This document shows positions 7,101-10,348 of a stretch of DNA of 10,348 bases, piece by piece. Below the pieces are notes generated by a model. That model had not been told where the DNA came from. It saw nothing but the letters and a program-made list of their open reading frames with translations, and did no database searches. The position numbers were made by a program, and so were the translations under genes. This DNA is from Planctomycetota bacterium (GTDB lineage: Bacteria > Planctomycetota > Phycisphaerae > WQYP01): NCBI GenBank assembly GCA_021828925.1, contig JAJZCT010000067.1, positions 1 to 10,348 of the forward strand, in the 5' to 3' direction. Position 1 is the stretch's first letter; each line of letters begins with the position of its first letter.

Positions 7101-7633
7101 CGACACCGGATGTGCCGATGCTGGAAATTGGTCGCATTACCGCTCCGCGCATGAACACCACCCATTGGCTGGCCCGTCCCGCGCGAGGCGGAACACTGTA
7201 TTCCCAAGTCTACAATAACTATTGGCAGACCAATTACAAAGCTTGGGAAAAGGGCCTCATGAGCTTCCGATACAGTTTGCGGGCACACCGGACTTACCGA
7301 CAGGTTGCGGCGGAGCATTTTGGCATCGACGTGGGCCAGCCGTTGATCGCCTTGCCGGTACGGAAGAGCTTTCACAATATCAGTTTCCCATTGCGGTGGA
7401 ATGACCAGCGGGTAATTCTTGCCGGTTGTCATCCGCTGGCCGATAAATCGGGGTATCTGGTTCGACTTTTCAATGTAAGTCGTGAGCCAGCGGCGGTGGC
7501 GTTAAGCTGGGTTGGAAGCAAGAAGTTGAGCGTTGTAAGATGCAGTTTGTTTGGCCGCTATCAGCAACCCCAGCAGCGTCATTTTAAGATTGCGTCCTTG
7601 GATTTGGTAAATGTGATTGTCCGTCCACATTGA
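4166..7633 (+). CDS. Secreted GH38-type (alpha-mannosidase-like) glycoside hydrolase with N-terminal polysaccharide-lyase-like binding domain, 1155 aa
   Basis: GH38 enzymes are zinc-dependent retaining alpha-mannosidases. The start at 4166 gives a signal peptide (residues 1-26, ending SPCHA), so the enzyme is exported; the ribosome binding site is weak (CGGAA directly before ATG). Residues about 30-230 (LWHIGTPGHSDAGFALAP, GPADIWAGYYGPYH, LAIDLIDTAAHNPPLVSVAV, NNLVTIRTLRGSWMIFGAIQ) resemble the C-terminal galactose-binding-like domain of family 4 polysaccharide lyases. A short beta domain follows (about 235-330). The GH38 core begins with VLPHSHVDIGY; H343 and D345 fit the two zinc ligands of the HSHxDxG motif. 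D463 in LCDVPGVTWG fits the catalytic nucleophile that also binds zinc, and H670 in DEHTWGA may be the fourth ligand. WNIESMIEVDGYL (about 388-400) is also typical. The rest, to 1155, is a large beta-sandwich region as in other GH38 proteins. Length exceeds simple bacterial GH38 enzymes because of the added domain. The true substrate is unknown. The isomerase-like gene starts 116 bases downstream. Confidence 0.85.
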   Translation: MKYSIVKSMICIAVVVIARGISPCHAAVNGHLLWHIGTPGHSDAGFALAPNLWQQYARCPGYTIGPNNAPTHLSTIHPHYGNHDPCYVVGLSKQSTWPYVLPGPADIWAGYYGPYHDWSGGLRHVGRIAFQLHVAARKGTACLAIDLIDTAAHNPPLVSVAVNDHAVKKQLPPGGGNASLNGNLFAAKPYLWRINFPADWLRRGNNLVTIRTLRGSWMIFGAIQLFAPKDTTLQKPTGAALLSARWDNVALARSGSGQAMQTLRLRLFRSKAPELLQVRIGDAEPIAIHCDPGMHTIRLSVPPVRHAETPDIELIADGKTISTLAAVRRPVPHRTIYVLPHSHVDIGYLFYQPVAIHDHHVYINEALKLIKRTASLHAASRFKWNIESMIEVDGYLKGFEHASPMLTAGFINAVRADTMALDGTYCNELTGLCRPQELISWLDYAHQLRVRYGLKINSAMLCDVPGVTWGAVPVLADAGIKYFLWGPNGITHVGFENNFNGRAFYWLSPSGKQRIMVWQEANQNYCSPWFTVADIRPWLHWFAAGHPHFPYSIMYVMEGVDSAPPPKYLPALITRWNKTHVWPRLVISTVNHAEQKFAAQYGQSIPSYRGDYNPYWEDGAASTPRITRINRNATEKIAQAQMLWDMLDALQYPQRVFSSAWRDALMYDEHTWGAPDSWTHPRSKFVTEQWAWKRRYATRAMFQARWLTTQAVRNIADQHPTSTIAVFNTCSWPRTGLVILSAKQSTAGNLVRSESSGQPVPSQRLTNGSLAFLARNIPAMSSATFSISPGNARPPLHPVSVNRSGTQLKTGSMTVDIDPSTGAVKRWLVAGLTRNLVNARNPVCRGLNDYLYVLGPNNKNVQHSGIPKLTVINRGPLVASVRLVSSAPGCNSLARSIEVVADEHRINFTDSLNMVPAYPHEEAVHIGFNINVPGETIRMDTPWAVVNPRKDLIPNSNNNVFPVCRWVDESGKGMGVTLATPDVPMLEIGRITAPRMNTTHWLARPARGGTLYSQVYNNYWQTNYKAWEKGLMSFRYSLRAHRTYRQVAAEHFGIDVGQPLIALPVRKSFHNISFPLRWNDQRVILAGCHPLADKSGYLVRLFNVSREPAAVALSWVGSKKLSVVRCSLFGRYQQPQQRHFKIASLDLVNVIVRPH

Positions 7634-7639
7634 GGAAAT

Positions 7640-7727
7640 CAAAGCATGAACTGGTATCGGTAAATGTCCATCAGTAATCCGCTCAGGCGTCCCGGCCGCC
7701 TGCCGCTACCGGGAGAATGATGCTTTG
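7640..7727 (+). promoter_or_regulatory. Structured spacer between the GH38 and isomerase-like genes
   Basis: The 116-base gap contains an 8-bp perfect inverted repeat, CAAAGCAT (7640-7647) with ATGCTTTG (7720-7727). It encloses a second stem, TCCCGG (7690-7695) with CCGGGA (7709-7714). The nested arrangement suggests an RNA domain that closes just before the ribosome binding site of the next gene (AGGAA at 7739-7743). It does not match any riboswitch consensus I know, and no T-run follows. Two tiny frames lie inside it (7646-7663 and 7664-7720). It could set the relative expression of the two genes. Confidence 0.4.
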
Positions 7728-7749
7728 CAATATGAAATAGGAAACACCC

Positions 7750-9588
7750 ATGCCACTTTACGAATATCGTAAGAACGCCGTCAATCACGTTTCGATATCA
7801 GCCTCGATCCAAGCGGAGATTGTTTGCGGAACGCCAAGCGTTCCGCAGCGCATACTGGCGCTGCTGCAGGAGAATAAAAAGATGGGACGACCGGCTACAG
7901 CGGCCATAGATGGCTGGTATGGTGTGGATTGGGTGCAACTGAGCGCGGCACTGCGCGAGATCGCCAAGGCACAGGGGGTGCCCCTGCAAATCGTTTTCAC
8001 CGTTGATATGTTTCTTTCCCCCGACAAAATCGAGAATTATCGTCGGCCATATTTGACTGACGATCCATCCTTTGGCCGAGCAAATGTTTCCGGCGTATTA
8101 GAGGATATTCTCGATTCTGAGAAAATTGACCGGTTTAAATCACTTTTGCACGACCATTCGTCCGGTCGGGATAGTTTGCTGATTGTCATGGGGCCGGGAG
8201 CCGCCAATTCAAAGCTTATGGAACTTTATGGACTACGGTTCTACGCTGATTTTACGATGCAGCCATTGCTATGGCAGATGTGGGAAAACAAACTGGTTCC
8301 ATTTGGAAGCAACCGGCCGGTCGACGATTACTTTTGGAAAAAATATTATTACTGCGATTTCTATCTCTTGTTGCAACAAAAAAAGAAAGCTTTTGAGCGG
8401 ATGGACTACTTTATTGATGCGGTGGAGCCGACCAATCTCAAACTGATTCCTGCGGCCGGTTATAGCGTCATTATTGACGAGTTGGTCCGAGGACCGATCA
8501 AACAGGTCAAGATCACCCAACCCGGCCCGTGGGGCTCGTATCGATTCAAGGATATTTACGACGAAATCCCTGGATTGGAAAATATGGCTTGGAATGAATT
8601 GGCTGGTATAGAGTTGAGCATATTGATTGATGTCGGCGTTGCTGCGGTTCTAAACATACCCTGTCAGAACATCATGCAGCGTCCCATTGAGATGGTCGGC
8701 CAGTACGTTCATACGACTTATCCAGATCTCTTGCCGTTACAGGTGTGGCTGGACGACGGTTATTTTCTAGAACGTGTGCCTTATGAGCGGGCCAGCATGC
8801 CCATTCACAATCATCCGGACACGGACTATGTAAAACGGAATTTCAATGAGCCGCTGGGACGCTACGAAACTTATTACATCGTTGAAGCTTACAAAGATGC
8901 CGGCACGATGATGGGGTTCAAGGAAAACGCCAATCTGGAGGAGTATGAGCGGCTCTGTCGCGAATCGAACAACAGTAAGGTTTTCGACTGGCAAAAGTTT
9001 ATTTGCCGCTGGCCAACCAACGTGGGTGATTTATTCCTGATTCCGCCCGGTACGGAGCACGGACATGGCGGTTATCAGATGATTCTGGAGATGGACACTG
9101 GTCCCAGCGTCGCCGGGACCGAATATTCTTTTTTTACTTACGATTTTGCACGATGTACGTGGGATGACAGGTCCAAAAGCATGACCGCGCCACCTATGAA
9201 AATGCATTTGGAACATTCTTTCCGCAATAACAAGTGGCGACGAGAAAAATATGTGCAGGAACATCTTCGGGCACGGCCGGTAGTTGTGCGGGGCGATGGC
9301 GATACGCGTATGGATCGCTATACGACGGTGCAGGAAATGCCATTCGAAATTGAGCGATTCGTTTTTACCAAGCCCATATCGCACAGTACCGAGGGGCGCT
9401 TCCTGCAAATCCCGACGCTCACGGTGGGTAAGTCGGTAATCATTCGGTCCAGGAAAGATCCCACACGACAAACATCGCTTGATTTTTTACAGGCCTGCCT
9501 GATTCCAGCGGGTTTCGGTGATTATGAATTTATCAGTCCGGACGGCTCCCAATGCACCGTTGTGCTGATTCGTTTGAAAAAGGCATAA
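7750..9588 (+). CDS. Kinase-like domain fused to class I mannose-6-phosphate-isomerase-like cupin, 612 aa
   Basis: The start at 7750 has AGGAA at 7739-7743, six bases upstream, and there is no signal peptide, so the protein is cytoplasmic. Residues about 45-225 resemble uridine-kinase or phosphoribulokinase-like P-loop folds (AAIDGWYGVDW, DDPSFGR, LIVMGPGAANSK, CDFYLLLQQKKKAFERMDYF), but no GxxxxGK[ST] Walker A motif is visible. From about 255 (QPGPWGSYRFKD) the sequence follows long mannose-6-phosphate-isomerase-like proteins. Cupin metal ligands are probably H353 and H355 (PIHNHPD), E373 (YETYYIVE) and H437 (GDLFLIPPGTEHGHG). The PPMKMHLEHSFRNNKW block is typical of this long type. Class I isomerases interconvert mannose 6-phosphate and fructose 6-phosphate, but this long form may act on another sugar or be regulatory. 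Standard ManA enzymes have about 400 residues, so the N-terminal domain is an addition. Position after the GH38 gene suggests use of released mannose, which is inference. Confidence 0.75.
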   Translation: MPLYEYRKNAVNHVSISASIQAEIVCGTPSVPQRILALLQENKKMGRPATAAIDGWYGVDWVQLSAALREIAKAQGVPLQIVFTVDMFLSPDKIENYRRPYLTDDPSFGRANVSGVLEDILDSEKIDRFKSLLHDHSSGRDSLLIVMGPGAANSKLMELYGLRFYADFTMQPLLWQMWENKLVPFGSNRPVDDYFWKKYYYCDFYLLLQQKKKAFERMDYFIDAVEPTNLKLIPAAGYSVIIDELVRGPIKQVKITQPGPWGSYRFKDIYDEIPGLENMAWNELAGIELSILIDVGVAAVLNIPCQNIMQRPIEMVGQYVHTTYPDLLPLQVWLDDGYFLERVPYERASMPIHNHPDTDYVKRNFNEPLGRYETYYIVEAYKDAGTMMGFKENANLEEYERLCRESNNSKVFDWQKFICRWPTNVGDLFLIPPGTEHGHGGYQMILEMDTGPSVAGTEYSFFTYDFARCTWDDRSKSMTAPPMKMHLEHSFRNNKWRREKYVQEHLRARPVVVRGDGDTRMDRYTTVQEMPFEIERFVFTKPISHSTEGRFLQIPTLTVGKSVIIRSRKDPTRQTSLDFLQACLIPAGFGDYEFISPDGSQCTVVLIRLKKA

Positions 9589-9682
9589 ATAAACCTCCTT
9601 ATGCCAGAAAGGATTTAGGACTGGGAACCTGCTGGTGTCGGATGTGATCAAGCCGAGATAACTTCGGTGAATGGAGTCGGTC

Positions 9683-10348
9683 ATGGTTAAAGGAAAATCG
9701 TCGCTTGAGGCATGTTGCGGTCAACCGTCGTGGCACATTTCCAGCCGCGACGTTAATGCCTATGTGACACAGCTTGGCGGCCATCTCGGCCCGGTGACCT
9801 TCCGGCTGTGCGGACGTGATATTCAGCCCTTTTCGGTCGCGCCTTGGGCAATCGAACGTTGTGAGGCTGATCTGCCGGCGGTACTGCGTGTGCTGAGGGG
9901 CGATTTCTTCTGCCTCCCATTCGGAGGTAATAAGATGTCCTACCGCGGGGAGCGGTACCCTCTGCACGGTGAGACCGCGAATGCCCGATGGCGGCTTGTC
10001 GGTATGACCGACGACAGCGGCCGACAGACACTTCACCTTCGCCTGTCCACCCGAATCCGCCCGGGCAAGGTGGACAAACTTATCACTCTCATCAATGGCC
10101 AAACAATGGTTTTTCAGAAGCACATTATCAACGGTATGCGCGGGCGTATAAGCTATGGGCATCACGCCATGCTCCGTTTCCCCAAACAAGAGGGAAGCGG
10201 CATCGTTTCCACCAGTCGCATCACGCATGGCCAGGTTTTCAGCGAACCACTGGAACGCCCGGAAAATCGGGGCTACTCGATTCTTGAACCTGGTGCATGC
10301 TTTGATCGCCTCGGCCGCGTCCCGATGACAACTGGACGAATGGCAGAC
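9683..10348 (+). CDS. Aldose 1-epimerase-like protein (galactose mutarotase fold), 3' partial
   Basis: The frame from ATG 9683 is open for 222 codons to the window edge. GGAG at 9673-9676, six bases upstream, supports the start. There is no signal peptide. The sequence has the pattern of a bacterial mutarotase-like family: LRVLRGDFFCLPFGGN, YPLHGETANARWRL, LSTRIRPGKVDKLI, ISYGHHAMLRFP and FERPENRGYSILEPGA. H95 (LHGE) and H160/H161 (GHHAM) lie where the two conserved histidines of aldose 1-epimerases are expected; the catalytic glutamate would be beyond the window. Such enzymes interconvert alpha and beta anomers of free sugars, or act on related sugar derivatives. This family differs from classical GalM and its substrate is unknown. 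It lies 94 bases after the isomerase-like gene on the same strand, which fits a sugar-processing role for what the GH38 enzyme releases. Confidence 0.8.
   Translation, partial: MVKGKSSLEACCGQPSWHISSRDVNAYVTQLGGHLGPVTFRLCGRDIQPFSVAPWAIERCEADLPAVLRVLRGDFFCLPFGGNKMSYRGERYPLHGETANARWRLVGMTDDSGRQTLHLRLSTRIRPGKVDKLITLINGQTMVFQKHIINGMRGRISYGHHAMLRFPKQEGSGIVSTSRITHGQVFSEPLERPENRGYSILEPGACFDRLGRVPMTTGRMAD

Noticed and set aside
6563..7432. A 289-codon minus-strand frame inside the GH38 gene
   Set aside because: Antisense shadow of the GH38 C-terminal region; long because of GC-rich codon use, with no recognisable motif.
9584..9601. Perfect Shine-Dalgarno sequence (AAGGAGG) followed by ATG on the minus strand
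   Set aside because: The minus-strand frame from 9586 stops after 17 codons inside the isomerase gene, so it is most likely chance.
9599..10228. A 209-codon minus-strand frame
   Set aside because: It is antisense to the aldose 1-epimerase-like gene, which has recognisable motifs and a ribosome binding site.

Overview
The window looks like chromosomal DNA of a carbohydrate-degrading bacterium of the PVC group, most likely a planctomycete (Phycisphaerae-like), with Verrucomicrobiota or Lentisphaerota as alternatives. This is inferred from four things together: a PEP-CTERM anchored secreted protein, a type II secretion-like pseudopilin, very large secreted carbohydrate-active enzymes, and a moderately GC-rich composition. 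No rRNA, tRNA or CRISPR array was seen.

Layout. Positions 1-181 hold the 3' end of a probable right-handed beta-helix (pectate-lyase-like) protein. From about 345 to 1234 lies an insertion-sequence graveyard: the C-terminal part of an IS21-type istB gene with its right terminal repeats, then a decayed C-terminal fragment of an IS630-family transposase that runs in frame up to the next gene. Positions 1235-2158 encode a secreted PEP-CTERM beta-sandwich protein and 2242-3138 a pseudopilin, separated by a stem-loop. From 3139 to 4165 there is a second degraded stretch with a perfect 13-bp hairpin, the N-terminal stub of an IS256-family transposase and about 450 bases with no recognisable gene.

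From 4166 to the window end is a plus-strand sugar-metabolism cluster: a 1155-residue secreted GH38 (alpha-mannosidase-type) enzyme with an N-terminal polysaccharide-lyase-like binding domain; a 612-residue protein joining a nucleoside-kinase-like domain without a visible P-loop to a mannose-6-phosphate-isomerase-like cupin; and an aldose 1-epimerase-like protein that continues beyond the window. Inferred logic: a mannose-containing (or related) glycan is cut outside the cytoplasm by the GH38 enzyme, possibly with help from the beta-helix protein; the released sugar is converted by the mutarotase-like and isomerase-like proteins. The PEP-CTERM protein and pseudopilin may present or bind the polymer at the cell surface. 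No transporter, sugar kinase or regulator lies in the window.

Most notable are the domain architectures of the GH38 and isomerase genes, the structured 116-base spacer between them, and the relics of three unrelated insertion-sequence families in about 3.4 kb. I found nothing that I can call a new defence or mobile system.
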